A stretch of 64,000 nucleotides of DNA from Dipetalonema caudispina (lineage: Eukaryota > Nematoda > Chromadorea > Rhabditida > Onchocercidae): assembly GCA_013365325.1 (NCBI GenBank), contig JABVXV010000007.1, forward strand, positions 558,001-622,000, in the 5' to 3' direction. The stretch's first letter is position 1, and each line of letters starts with the position of its first letter. This document shows positions 10,741-24,051 of this stretch, in pieces. A program made the position numbers and the translations under genes. The notes beneath the pieces are model-generated. The model saw only the letters and a program-made list of their open reading frames with translations. It was not told where the DNA came from and did not search any database.

Positions 10741-13700
10741 ATGGATGATCGTTTACAAATCCATGGTGATAACACTTCACCAACGACGTCATATGGTGGT
10801 GTATTGCCAAGGGATGCAACCGAATCTATAATACAATCACTCACAAACGGATCTCCTATTAATGATGGAACTAGAAAACCGGACAAAGCGCCACTTATGA
10901 CGGGTATGGAAGATTTTACCATTTTCTTGGATATTTGCATTTCCTTTACTTTTTTTGGCTATAACTCCCACATCTTTTTTTTTTTTTTTTTTGTCGTTCA
11001 GAATTTTTCGGAACTTCAGTTGTCTCATTGTTCCAATGAATTTTATTGTATAGAATCTTTTCAGATAAAACATTTTTAGATCCAGATACGAGGTTAAACA
11101 GTGGAACAGCACAAATGTATACTGAGGAACGACCTTATCTTCGTAAGTTTTCATTTTTCGAAAGTATCAGTCAAATGGGAAGATGAAATCTTTGTTATAT
11201 ATATGGTAAAATAGTTTAATTATGTTATTTTGTTACTGTTGTCGAAAGTGGTTATTTTTAGATTCTGTGGATTTCGTAAATACTGCTAAACCAAATGGGT
11301 TATCGACACTTTCTGGTGTTTTTGCGCCTGTAGCAATTTCGATGTTTAGCGTTTTGTTATTTCTTCGGATGGGTAAAATTTTTCGATTAAAATTTTAGAA
11401 GGGTATTACGTTATGAAGACTTACTCGGTCGTTGTAGAAGTTAGAATACCTTCAGTGATCAATGTTTGCTAAAAATATGAACTTTTGCGCATCTCTTTAT
11501 GATGCTACATTTAAATCGTGAATCTGTTTTTAAATATTTCTATGTTTTTAGAAGTTTTAATCTTTACTTAGGACAAGTACTGTTGAAGGCAAAAACTGGT
11601 AGGGAAAAAAGTTTGTTTCTGAGGAAACAAATAACCGATATAAATTTCGTTCAAGGTTTTGTTGTTGGTCAGTTGGGTTTCCTGCAAACAACTGCGCAGC
11701 TTTTCCTTGCATATACAATCGTTATGTTGACCGTTCTTTCACTTTGTGCTATTTCCTCGAATGGTGCTATCGAAGGCGGCGGAGTTTATTGTAAGTCATT
11801 GCCTCTGCTTTTCTTGTTATTTTGAAAAGGATTTTTTCATTTTCAGATATGATAAGTAGATCATTGGGACCAGAATTTGGTGGCGCCATTGGATTACTAT
11901 TTTATACCGCTAATGTTTTTTCGTGCGCCTTATATGTATCTGGATTTACCGAAGCTTTATTAAGCAATATCGGCGAAGAGAGTACGTTTTTCTATTTTTC
12001 TTTTATAATGAATTAGTTCTGACTTGTAGATCTAAGTCATCTTTTAATCTAATTTAAATAGTCATATGTATGGCATCAAAGTAAAATATTTAGGTTTATG
12101 AAGTAGTTTGCTGAATACGTTATATTTCAATAAACATGCTGATTTTGATGATAGATTAGTATGGTATAAGTAAAAAACCACATCTGCGATTTCAGGTTCA
12201 CCATCGAGCGCCAGCTGGAAATTTTTATGTTGTGTATTGGTCTCCTTTATTCTGCTGCTGTTATGTCTTCTTGGGGCTGGATTATTTGCTAAAACAGCTT
12301 TTATTACATTCATTGTTATCTCTATTTGCTATGTTACAGTTTTATTATCAGTCTTCGTAGTTGCACCTTTCGATGTTCCGATACCAAAAACAAATGAAAT
12401 TGCATATATGGTAAGTTCATTCTTCAGCTACTTACAGGTTGAGGGACCAATATTGTTTTACTTCGCAGTTGGTTAAATCGGTTGTTTTTGCAGTGTTTTA
12501 CATCTTTATTTTTCGAATATTTCATTTGAAATAGAAGTTTTCACAGGTTCCATCGAATTTATCAGACCCGTCTTCTGAGAAGATACCTGACTTCAATCAG
12601 ACATTGAAAGCACCTTATACAGGATTCAGGTGATTTTCGAAACAGATTAGTAATAGAAGTAAAATTAGATAGTACTTCAGAACTTGTGGAAGATTTGTAA
12701 TTTTTTGGATCACATGAATTTACTATATACAGCATTTCATTTTTATTTGAACTTGACAAATAAGCGTTCAGATTTACAATTTACACTGGGATCATGCAAA
12801 TGGTATATTCGTATATCTTAAAGAATATGAAGATATCAAATTAGATGTTGAGATTATTGAGATTGTGGAATTGCTTTTGGACAAAACATAGTTAACTGAA
12901 AAGTATTCCAAAAGTATCCTCTATTTAAAATTCTGTTTGAGAACAAAATATGAGTTCAAATTTAGGTTCGCAACTCTCATTAACAATATGATGACAAATT
13001 ATACATTTGACTACACAACGTCAAAGCCTACTGATTTTGCTGTGATGTTTGCTATTATATTCAGCGGTATTACTGGTGAGTTGCAAAATTATGTTTAACT
13101 AGTTTAATTTGAAGTGAGGAGTTCTAGTATATCTGGAAGATTATCAATAACTAGTGACAAACAATTTAATAAGACACATTAATTATCATAATTTGTTCGC
13201 CCCGAAGTTTATTTCTAGTTCAGTAATTTTAGTATCTTCTGCTATAGGTTTGATTAATAATAGAGTCTTTCAGTTGTATGTCACCTCATTATATTCACAT
13301 ACATGCCGTACTTGGCTAATCAGATTATGAAGTTTCTTTTTAGTTTACTGTTGTGGGTTGAATTGGTAGTAAGCAAGTAAAAGCTTAAGGATTCAGAATT
13401 TTCCAAATGTTTATGTACAAACTACCACAGGATTAATGGCTGGCGCAAATATGTCTGGTGAATTGGCTCGTCCATGCGTTTCTATTCCACGTGGCACCGT
13501 ACAGGCTGTTTTCGTCACATTAATTGTTTACATTACTACGGCGTTTTTCACGGCTGCTACATGTAGTCGTGAATTACTTCAATCGAATTATTCGGTAAAT
13601 TTCCGCTAATTTTTCATTATTTTCGAATTTTTAAGATCTCCTAGTATGCATCATGTGAAACCCTATTCCTTTTTTATATTTATTCTGTGATAGTAACTTA

Positions 13701-16700
13701 AGAAGGATTTAAAAACTTTCTTTTTGTATCATAAGGATTAATGTTCCCAGAATGAATTATTAGAAGTAAAGGATTTTGGAATTAATTGAAGGTTATGATG
13801 AATGTGAACATTTCACCTTTGTGTATTCTTATTGGCATATTCTCAACAACATTTTTCTCGTCTATGAGTAATATGATTGGTGCATCTCGTGTTCTGAACC
13901 GTGTTGCGCATGATAAGCTCTTTGGCTACTTACTTCATCCAGCGAAAATCGAAGTCGGTGGCGGTAACCCCGTCGCATCAGTGATCATCTCATGGATTTG
14001 TGTCGTGGTGCTTGCTTTTACCTTTCAAATTTTTGTTTAAGTAATGCAATTCATGTCCGGAGAAAGCTTTTTTAAGCACGTACTACAGAGGTTCCATTTT
14101 GACAAGTTCCTTTTGTCGTGTTTACTTTTGTTTTTCGTGATATGTGATTAACGGGAAGAAAAATACGCCACTATCATAAGGTATGTCTCAGCGTCTAGAA
14201 ATGTGAAATGAAATTTAACGCCTCAAACTGTACTAGTTTGCATAATTAAGTGGAACTCGATATTATTTGCAAAGTGTTTGCAGTTGGTTTTCTTGATTGG
14301 TGCGATGAATAGAATTGCCAAACTAACATCTATCTTTTTCTTGCTGTCATATATGGGCGTTAATATTGCTTGCTTGGCACTGGAATTGACAAGCGCTCCG
14401 AATTTTCGGCAAGGCTTTTTCAAAAATTCAATTTTGTTGTAAACGTATTTAGGTGTAAACCTTCTCGAAGTGCAGTCACAAAAGACAATAAGGGTCGATG
14501 ATTTGGTCATAAACTAATATACCCCAGCGGATGGCCTTGATTTATCTACACTTTCTAATATGAATGTTTACAAAATCATATTTTTATGACTCATTTTTAG
14601 ACCAGCTTTTAAATATTTCACATGGCATACTTGTGCAGTCGGTGTTATAAGTACCGTTGTAATGATGTTAGTCATCGATGCTGCTATGAGTGCCATTGGC
14701 GTCATTGTGCTTTTGATCTTGATCATAATTCTGCATTATCAAGTATTCTTTTTGCTGTTGACTTTTTCTTACTTCTTAATTTGCAGTATTACTTCATTTT
14801 CTTAGTTTCCAGTATTTTTAAATTCTTTCTAAGATACATTTTTTCAGGCTCCGGTAGGATCTTGGGGATCTATATCTCAAGCTTTGATCTATCATCAAGT
14901 ACGAAAGTATCTTCTTCTTCTTGATGTTCGCAAAGAACATGTAAAGTATGTGTTTTATTCTCATCCAAACAACTCCCATTTTATGCAGCGGGACTCTCGA
15001 AGTAGGGAAAAATGAGTAAATTTCTTCCCTTGTTACGAAATAAATTAATTAGTTATTTTGCCCTTCCTTATTATTCTGTTTTAGATATTGGCGACCGCAA
15101 ATACTCCTTTTGGTTAGTCGTCCGGCGAGCGTTTTTCCGCTAATGGATTTCATCAATGATTTGAAAAAAAGTGGCCTATATGTGATTGGTCATGTGCAAA
15201 AAGGTAGTATGGACGATAGTAGTCCGAATTTGGACCCGTTGCATGAGGTAGCTAGTTACCTAATTATTCAGCAGTTTTCTGGGGTTTAATGCTTATCACC
15301 ATTCATTGTCACGGCAGAATCTTTGTCTTGATTTTAATTCTGGTTATTTTAATTTTCGTTTGATCAAGTCACTCGGTTAATTAGTGGTGACTAACTTTTT
15401 TCACTATTTCGAATAAATGTCTATAAATCTATTGCATTAATATTCCAGTATTTTTTTTATTTAGGTATTTCCATATTGGTTATCTTTAGTTGATTATTTG
15501 AAACTAAAAGCTTTTGTTGAGTTAACCATTTCGAAGTCTGTGCGTGAAGGTATTCAACAGGTAAATTTTCGAGATTTTAGTGTAATCTTAAAGTGAAGGT
15601 AGAGAAGATGATATTTAGAATTAAAAGGGTTTTGTATCTGTAATAGTTCAGAAAACATCCAGTTGTTTGTAGATTGACACGAATTTTTTAAAGGCTTTGG
15701 AATTGCAAAGTTCACGTTTTCCAGCGTGTGCACAAACACTATTCATTCTCTTATAGCTTATTACGGTCGGGTTCATAAATGTTTCAAAGATAAAAGTCGA
15801 TAAATAATCACTTGGAAGAAATAAGAAATCTGACATACACGTACAGCAACTACAAATTTTTGAGCAGTTGGGTTATCTCTGCCGTACATGAAGCAGGATG
15901 ATTGAGGGATAGTGTGAATTTTTTCTTTCCCCTTACTTTTCAAAAAACTATTGATAGATTTCTTATATTTCAGTTAATGCGCTTATCTGGTTTGGGAGCC
16001 ATGAAACCGAACACCGTTGTCTTGGGTTTTCATGAAAATTTTCCAACAGAGACTACCCTCGCTGAATCTTGTCTTCTGAAAGACCTTAGATTTTCTCGTA
16101 TTGATCGAGCTGCAGTTGTAGAGTATTTTACAGCTTCAGATTATATGCCACGCGTTAGTTTCGTTTAAATCTTCCATTTGGAGATTCTGGTCCTTTCTGA
16201 CTCTTCATGTCTCCATATGTTACTTTGTTTTTATAATTTCCCGATATTTTTGATGATTCTCAGTCATCAGAATTGTTCCTTAACTTTAAATACTCTGATT
16301 CAGTCGTTTGAGGTTCTATGGTGAAGAAAAAGCATTAAATATGAAGACAACAGTGAGAATAATGTAACTTATATAGTTCAACAAGCGAATAAATTTTCAA
16401 GCTTAGAAATAATTTAGTATTGAAAATTCCCGAGCTTCTTGTTGGAGGAGTGTCATTCCGGTTGCTCTTTAACTTAATTTAGCAGTTTCTGGTTTCAGCT
16501 ATTTTTCAGGAGCCCAATAATTCGCATGAACGTTTGGATAGTGAGGAATATGTACGCATTTTGAATGACGTAATTCATATCAATAAAAATTTATGTGTTG
16601 CGCGCTATTTCAATCATCTAGACAAAGATGTTCCAAGGTTCGCAAAAAATAATCTTTTAAGATTCAGTTCGAGATTTTAACTTATCCTTTTAAATTCTTT

Positions 16701-18473
16701 TATCATATTTCAGAGGCTGGAATGGTCAGAAAAAATTCATTGATGTTTGGCCAGTATTTATACAAAAACCTGGTGAAACAGGACTTGGCTGGGGTAACAG
16801 GTGCTTTTTTAAGTTGCGTCGTTTTCTTTTTTGAAGTCAGCAGTCCCAAAACTAAAATTTTCAAATGATTTCACTGTAGATTCCAAATTATTTTTTAATA
16901 TTATCGTTTTATTACTATTAATAAGGATAAATTTTTCTGTTATACGATTCTTTTGACATTCGTCTCCGTTACCAGAAGAGATGACCACAAGCTGTTGTTT
17001 TTTGTGAAGATGTTTAATCACTTTTTAGTTCTCTTTTCTTGCTGCAAATGGCTTGCATACTATCGATGAGTACTCGGTGGCGCTCATCGTCAGTTCTGCG
17101 TGTTTTCATCTGTGTTAATAGTCTACAGGTCTTGTATCAATTGAATATCACTTCGTTCATTTAAAACTGTTCTTCCATTCATTGTTTGATCAAGTTACAT
17201 TTGAATTTTTATACCAGGTCCTTCCACACTTTACATGAACTTTTGTTATACCTTACCCATCTGCTGAAGTCGTTGGTTCAAGCAGCCTGGTCTTAGTCAA
17301 GAAATATGGCGATGTCATCCTCTTCGCTTGCTTGACATACCTAATATTGGTTTTTCTTTTGTACTTAGACTATTTAGTCTACGATATTTCGCTCATTTAC
17401 TCAAGTTAATTTTTATAAGAGAACTTAGCATCAGGAAATATGGATTTTTAGTGGGATTATTTCTTAAATTTGCAGGCAAATCATGGAGACGACAGTTTTT
17501 AAACTGAATTTACACTCTATCCTCAAAGTCATGTTCGTCTGCGTTTTATAACAACTTTACAAATGCAACTTTTCTGAAAGGAATAGTGAGTTTGACTTCC
17601 TATCTTGTATTTTTACTTTTCCAAACATATTTTGTTGCAGGATATGCAGAGGCGTGAGCGACAATTGAAGCAAATGCTGGCACATCTTCGAATAAATGCG
17701 AAATCACTGGTGACACCATGGGATCATGTTGTTTGCCATCTTGACAGTTGCAATCCATCCACTCCTTTAAGGTTATCCGAAAGTTAATGAAATTACTGTT
17801 TGTTGATTCTGGTCTACGCTTTCATTTGCTTTATTTGTTTGAGATATATTTCAGCATTTTGAATTTATATTACCGTATAATTCAAGTGTAACATAGGTTA
17901 CTTCAGTCTTCTACTGCAGGGAATCAGTTGATTTGCCGCTGCCTTATTTGACAGCTCTGAATGATTTAATCAAAAAGAACAGTGGTGATGCAGCCGTGTG
18001 CTTGTTAAATTTGCCAACTCCACCGAAAGACGTAATTTTTTCTATTATTTTGAAGCACGTTGAAAGTGGACGTAGAAAGTAATTAGGGTCATTAATTATC
18101 ATTATAAACTTTCCCAACCATTAATCTGGAATCAGTTATAATGGAATCAATTAGCATGATAGTTTATACCACATTCAATAAAGCGGAAAGAGGTAATATT
18201 TGTAAAAAATTGGCGAAAAGCAAAGTTGTGGTAAGTTAAAATCTGCAGGTTCGTGTTAATTATTAGAAGCTAACATAGCTAAAAGTTTCAATAGCAATAT
18301 GAATTTCTGGTAGTGATTACTTGTTTTATTTCTTATACCTCTGGTTTAACTTATTTTCTCATCAGGTTTCACGAAGCGAACAGTATTTGGAAGTAATAAG
18401 GCACTTGACTGATGGGTTGCCACCAACATTGTTAGTACATGGTTTGTCCTCGGTTATATCGACGGCGCTATAA
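10741..18473 (+). CDS. SLC12A9-type cation-chloride cotransporter family protein
   Basis: 22 exons: 10741-10903, 11080-11142, 11262-11372, 11656-11790, 11847-11981, 12196-12410, 12547-12629, 12966-13075, 13431-13594, 13792-14007, 14284-14408, 14601-14742, 14848-14945, 15085-15247, 15465-15560, 15974-16153, 16510-16637, 16714-16800, 17029-17128, 17641-17771, 17920-18031, 18366-18473. They total 2865 nt (954 residues) in one frame. The transmembrane half carries family landmarks: [20 protein letters not shown] (TM1), [28 protein letters not shown] and [16 protein letters not shown]. The cytosolic half has [41 protein letters not shown] and the end LPPTLLVHG, all close to human SLC12A9 (CIP1, 914 residues). 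SLC12 proteins are 12-TM electroneutral Na/K/Cl carriers; the SLC12A9 branch has poorly defined transport activity. The intron after 14408 begins GC (CG|GCAAGG) instead of GT. The donor at 14008 (GTGCTT) is weak but gives a gap-free match. Confidence 0.94.
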
Positions 18474-21400
18474 CTCACAGTCTAAGATGAACAAACTGTT
18501 GTAGAGATTCGGACTATCAAACGGTTGTGACTCTTTGAAGGATTTTCGGATTTACTAACACAACTTAGTTTATGTTTTAATTAGAAATTTCGTATTTCAC
18601 CTTATTTCAAAAATTGTTGATCTCGTTTTTGATGGTTATAATTTATGACCATGAAAGAACATTTCTCCTAATTAAGGACCATCAAATCTATAGAAGAAAG
18701 AATTTTATCAGTCGTTTGTTTCGTCACCTTGCTGATATGTTCTTAGCTGACTTGAAAGTTTTTCACACTGGACTGTCATTTATTTCCATCAGAGTAAATA
18801 AATTTGTCATCAGTTATGAAATTTCTAATTTGGAACAAAAATTCAGCTTCATCAGGAACTCAGTTCCGTCTTACTGCTGTAAGGTTTGATAAAAAAATGT
18901 TTCCAGTAATTCCAGTATTTTTTTTTATTTAGTTTTGTGAAGGATATTCCACGAAAAAACTCGTAAAATTTCCATTGCACCATTATGAAATACTTTTCTG
19001 ATATTTTTGATCCGCTGTGATATTTTCTATGTTGCTGTAAGCACACTTTTATGTTATGATTGCTGTAAGCACTTTGGTATGATAAAGAGAGGAAATGAGG
19101 AAGATACGATAGAGGATAACTCTATAATTAATTCAGCTGTTTATAATTTTTCCGCACTTATTCCATTATTCTGACTCAAGAAATGTATACTTACAATGTT
19201 CAACTTATAAAAAATTGTTTTTATCCCTGTGACAAATTTTATTAAAGCTTTGAAAGCAGTTATTAGTTCTTGTCTTAAAGATCAGTAGGAAAACAGCCTT
19301 GCAGTTAAATTTCTGTAGGAGAAAGTGTTTTATCAAAGAGTGAATCATCACCACTTGTTTTAAAAAGAGGTCGACCAAGAAGTTTTACGCAAGAGATAAA
19401 AATTAAAACAGCACCGTTTGCGCAAAAAGAATTGTTGAACCCTTGAATTGCAGAAATGCAATGTTTCATTTCGACGATACAGACTTCGACTAGGGAATTA
19501 CCGCACTTTTCTCGCATTTATGTGCTTAAATAATAGATCACTTTCACGCTTATTCATTTCTGGTCACTGATAATTCACTTCAAGCTGATGTAGGGCTTGA
19601 CAATTTTGCAGTTTTGCATAAATTTTGTGGAACTACCGCAGCAACGTTGAAAAATTGAAGTGTCCATACTTTTTTTGTTTCGAGCAGGTAGATCAGAAAT
19701 ATCAGGATTTATCGCAGAAAGGTGGTGGTATTATTGTTTCTTTTCTATACAACACCACTCGATAGGATGTGTGGGAGATCTGAAAGAAGGATTCTGTAAC
19801 TATGAATTGAATAACTCACTAAAGTATCACTGCAGTGAACGTTCTGACTAAGTTTGTTCACGGAAGTGGGTGATTTTTAGCTTCTGAGATGATAATTCAA
19901 GTTGTCAGAAATGTAGAATTTGCCAGACTGGATAATGGGAACACTTTAGAGCACATTTATTCCCGTCTCGGTAGAGTAATCATCATTTTTTTTCTCCATA
20001 CCCCAATTATTTTTCATTACAAAATGAATTACTTCGGTTCATCTTCACATTTATCCCTAAAAGGATAAGAGTAGTGAAAAGTTTTGGGTAACGAACACAA
20101 TCTTTCAAGTTCCAATGAGCAAAAGCCTTAATATAGTTACATATCTTCATCATATCCAACACATGTTCTTTTCAAAAGTGCGCAAAAACCTCGTGTATAG
20201 AATTTTCTTTAGAAATTATTTAGGACATGAGCATATCTCTCTACTTGTAACGTTGAGATACGGTATTCTGAACTATGAACTATGTTAAAAATTATTTTTT
20301 GTGGTGAAAAATCTGTAAAACTGTTAAATGTAATTATTAAAATATGCAAAAATTTAGAGATGTCAAGAATTAACAAGTATCTAATTTACACAGAACCTGG
20401 AACGACATACTCTTATGTTGCAAAGCTATTTTCCTTCTTGTTTTTTATGGTGGGTATAGGTAGCAACCATAGTTTTAACAGAATAGCATTTATGGGATTC
20501 CATTCTCATCCACAACAGCGTCTGTGATCCCACTGAGTGATGCAAGAAATTCAAGAACGGGAAGCAATGGTTTGATTTCCGTTTACTTTTCAACAAAAAC
20601 ATTCTCCATTCATATTTTTATCAAATAATTTCCTCGAAGCTGCACTTTCAAAATCTTATAAACTGAAAATTAAGCGGACAATTCTTCTAATTTCCAAATC
20701 GCTTCCATCCATTGAACAGTTTTTTCGAGTCAGTTATTCCTTTCTAAGTTATCCAAATCGAACAAATGAAAACTTTAATAAGACAACCACCAAACAATCA
20801 ATCCAATCGTTAACTCCTTTAAAATTACGGCATCACTCAACCTCCAACATTACTAAACATTGGGATCCACAGTTCATTGTGTCCCAAGTACAGTTTATAG
20901 CAATATAACCCAACGTTACAGTAGTATTTTAGCAGACCGCACACAAACCCGCGGTCTAGCAGTGGTTTGCTATTTTGTAAGTTTTGATCATTGTAATATA
21001 TCATGGTAGCATTACAATGACCTAGATACTGTGAAAATACCTGTCTCTGTTCTAAGTACAAAATAAGTGACGATATCAACACCTGAAGCACTCAACTTTC
21101 ACATTTTTTATATTACTAACAATTTAATTATGCGGTCATTTTCTACCGGGAACTCAGAGCTGTGGTATTTTTTTGATACAAATCAAATTATTCATATATA
21201 TGCCATGTTATCCGATTATAAATTTATGCAAGAGAACTATTTTGAGCATGCAGTTTTGTTATTTATCGATAATTTATCACTAATTTTTGTCACAGTTGAA
21301 ATAAGTGACTTGTGAAATAGTGCATCTGATTCACTAAATAATGAATTTGAAGTTGAGGAGGTCAAGAAACAACCAGTCTCTCGATCAGATTTCTTGAGTT

Positions 21401-24051
21401 ACTCCTTTTTCAAATAATTCATATACTTGAAAGTCTTTGTGCAATGTAAATTACCATTTGGAATCTGTAACTTATTCGAGCATAATATCCCAGATAACAT
21501 GAGTTGTAAAGATTAAACTGACGAGAAATCAAGGAAACATGACATTTTACCTCGTAAATTTGATGAAAATTATTTATTGAATTTTCTTTTACCGATGAAT
21601 TTAGATGCATTTTGCAGAGCAATAAGGTAATAAACAAAGTGATATAGAATCTGTGAGGAAAAATGGTAAGAGTATTAATCACTCAAGCAAATGATGACAT
21701 TGAAGCGTTTATAATTTAAGTGAAATTCAAATTGTTGTTCTTCCAGAGGTATACAACACTCAAAATGGCTTACTGATTGATTTAAAAGATGGAAAAGATT
21801 CTTTTTTTTGCAATGTCCAATCCAGAAGCATTCTTGATTTAATGTTGTTTGGAATTACATTAGTATTTGACTCTCATGCATTTTCATTTTATACTTGTAA
21901 TCATTATGCTAATATTAAAAACATTAAGCATCTCCTTTTCATCTTATCCCACATCGAATTACAAATAAGGTATGGATCATGTGGATTGTACCGAAGATTG
22001 ATCTCTTCACTTTCTTGGGTCTCAAATTCAGTTTTAATTCAAAAATATTGTAATGATTGATTTCTATTGTGTGCGATAGCTCAATTTGACGTTCGTAACA
22101 TCTACTGTGGAGATTGTTGCTAATATGTTGAAATAAATTCATTATTTTGGACGATAAATTAAGATATTTCTCGTATAACTAGTTTGGAGGACAAAAGTTT
22201 ATGCCAAATTTATTTTCTTCTCTTTATTGGATTAGGAGAAGTCATTTAATGACTGATGTCGTTTGGTGCGGGATCGCATTCGTAGTACAATTGCATTACA
22301 TTACAACTGAAAGACATATTTGCTGTATAACTAGATATTGAAGATATTTAAAAAAAAAAAAAAAATGTTAGTAGTACAATTAGTTTTTAAATATGTCAAT
22401 CCACTTACTGAAATGTGCAAATTGTTGACAACGTTTGCATTATGGAGGCTCAAAGATCCATACTCGAACTTCTCGAAGAAGTTAATGAAAATCAGATGAT
22501 TTGCATTTCAAGACTTAATTTCAAATCAATATAATGCTAATTCATCTTGATTTGACTATGTCAAAAATAAATTTCATTTAACCATTTCCAATAAAAACCG
22601 TTACGAAGTTTTCAAAAGCCATTTAAATAGAAATTTCATCGAGGAAGGGTGGAGTAAGAGAATATACTGGAAAAGGTGAAAACATGGTCTAAATCAAAAA
22701 TTAGAGAGAAAATAGAGATTGATAAGTATTCGTACATTGGTATGCTTATCATACAACAAATATATTCATCTTATCAGTATTATTGACTGATATATTTATC
22801 ATAATGTGATGAACATACCTGCCATGTTGAGATAGCTAACGAATGATCATCAGCAGAACATGCAAAGGTATTTTAAGAAGTATCAGAAACTATATCAAAT
22901 CAATCAACTGTGAAATATTTTATGACGGATCAAATAGAATCCTTGCTAATTAAATGTTTATTTTCTTAAATTTTGTTTTCCGGAACACATTCATACAGAA
23001 AATATACACAACTTGGAAATCAAAACACATAAAAATTTCAATATCTTGTTCAAATGAAGTAATTATATCATAAAATTTGAAAAGAAACATTCAAAATTAT
23101 TTTGGCAGATCATATCCACGAAGTTAACAATTATATTCAAATCTCTCCAGTCACAAATTACGATTTTAAAAAACACCCAAATTTAAAAGATCACGAGTTA
23201 AGCTTTAAATACTGGGAGAATTGCTAAAATATAAACAGAGCCATGATAAATTGAATATCTAATTGAATATCTATTTCATAAAACGATTTTTCATTATAAA
23301 AGCATTTTTATGAAAAGAAAGATTGAAATTTGGCTTAACTAGAACGATAGATAATGGCAGTGTAGGAATTGTAAGTGAAACTGAAAAGATAACAACTGTA
23401 ATTAATAAATGAGGCAGTTTTAGATGAAGTGATATCTGGAAGAAATGAGATAGAAGAATAAAACAAACAAACATGTGGGGTGAACGAATCGAATTGAATA
23501 AAAAATGAAATAAGCTATTAATTTCACTGCTTTTTTAATCACTTATCAGGATATGAAGGTATCGGAAGTTTGAAAATCCTTTCGCATGTTTTCAAAACTT
23601 TGGAAATTTTCTTGGAAAATAGAAAAGCATTGCGCAGCATCATAAAACTTCTATGGATTTTCATTGCATATGAAAAGTCAGGCGTTAAAGTTTGAGGTAA
23701 ATAAAATTCATATGGTTATTATGCAAGTGATATTTTCAAAAACAAGTATTGCGAAATAACGCTGACCATAAGAAAACGACATAGATATCAAGTACTTTTC
23801 CAATTTCGAATTTCTGTCCTTTGACCTTAGTTTGAAATCTAGCCGACTTGTTTTACCCTCTAAGGAATCATCAAAACAAGAGATTGAAGGCATTCAGATT
23901 TGAAATGTATCAGAATTTTCCACCTGTAATCTTTTCCTCAAAAAAAAAAGTAAAATGAAGGAAATAGGAAGATGAAGATTTAATCCAAATATTTTGGAAT
24001 TTAGAATTTTGCTACAAAAATATGAAGCAATAGTGGTTGGACGATATTACG
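18474..24051. other. AT-rich region between two convergent gene ends
   Basis: About 5.6 kb between the 3' ends of the SLC12A9-like (+) and EGF-module (-) genes. It contains only weak candidates: a two-exon minus-strand frame at 20837-21650 and, overlapping it on the other side, a + strand open frame of ~116 codons without a start (about 21710-22060). There is a 15-nt A-run near 22350. No repeats or RNA genes were recognised. Confidence 0.5.
20837..21650 (-). CDS. candidate two-exon secreted/cysteine-containing peptide (weak)
   Basis: Exon 21650-21551 follows an excellent acceptor (CATTTTTCCTCACAG) and ends at GAG|GTAAAA. It reads FYITLFITLLLCKMHLNSSV, signal-peptide-like, then KENSINNFHQIYE. 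In phase 0 it joins exon 21082-20837 (acceptor GTGCTTCAG), which contains GHCNATMIYYN, DRGFVCGLLKYYCNVGLYCY and a stop after FSNVGG. Five to six cysteines and an N-glycosylation site would suit a small secreted protein. The only ATG seen is at 21610-21608, inside the hydrophobic stretch, so a first exon may be missing. The lengths are within what chance gives in AT-rich DNA. Family not recognised. Confidence 0.2.

Noticed and set aside
10975..10992. T18 run in an SLC12A9-like intron, considered as a terminator
   Set aside because: It lies in the middle of an intron of a well-supported gene and is a simple homopolymer.
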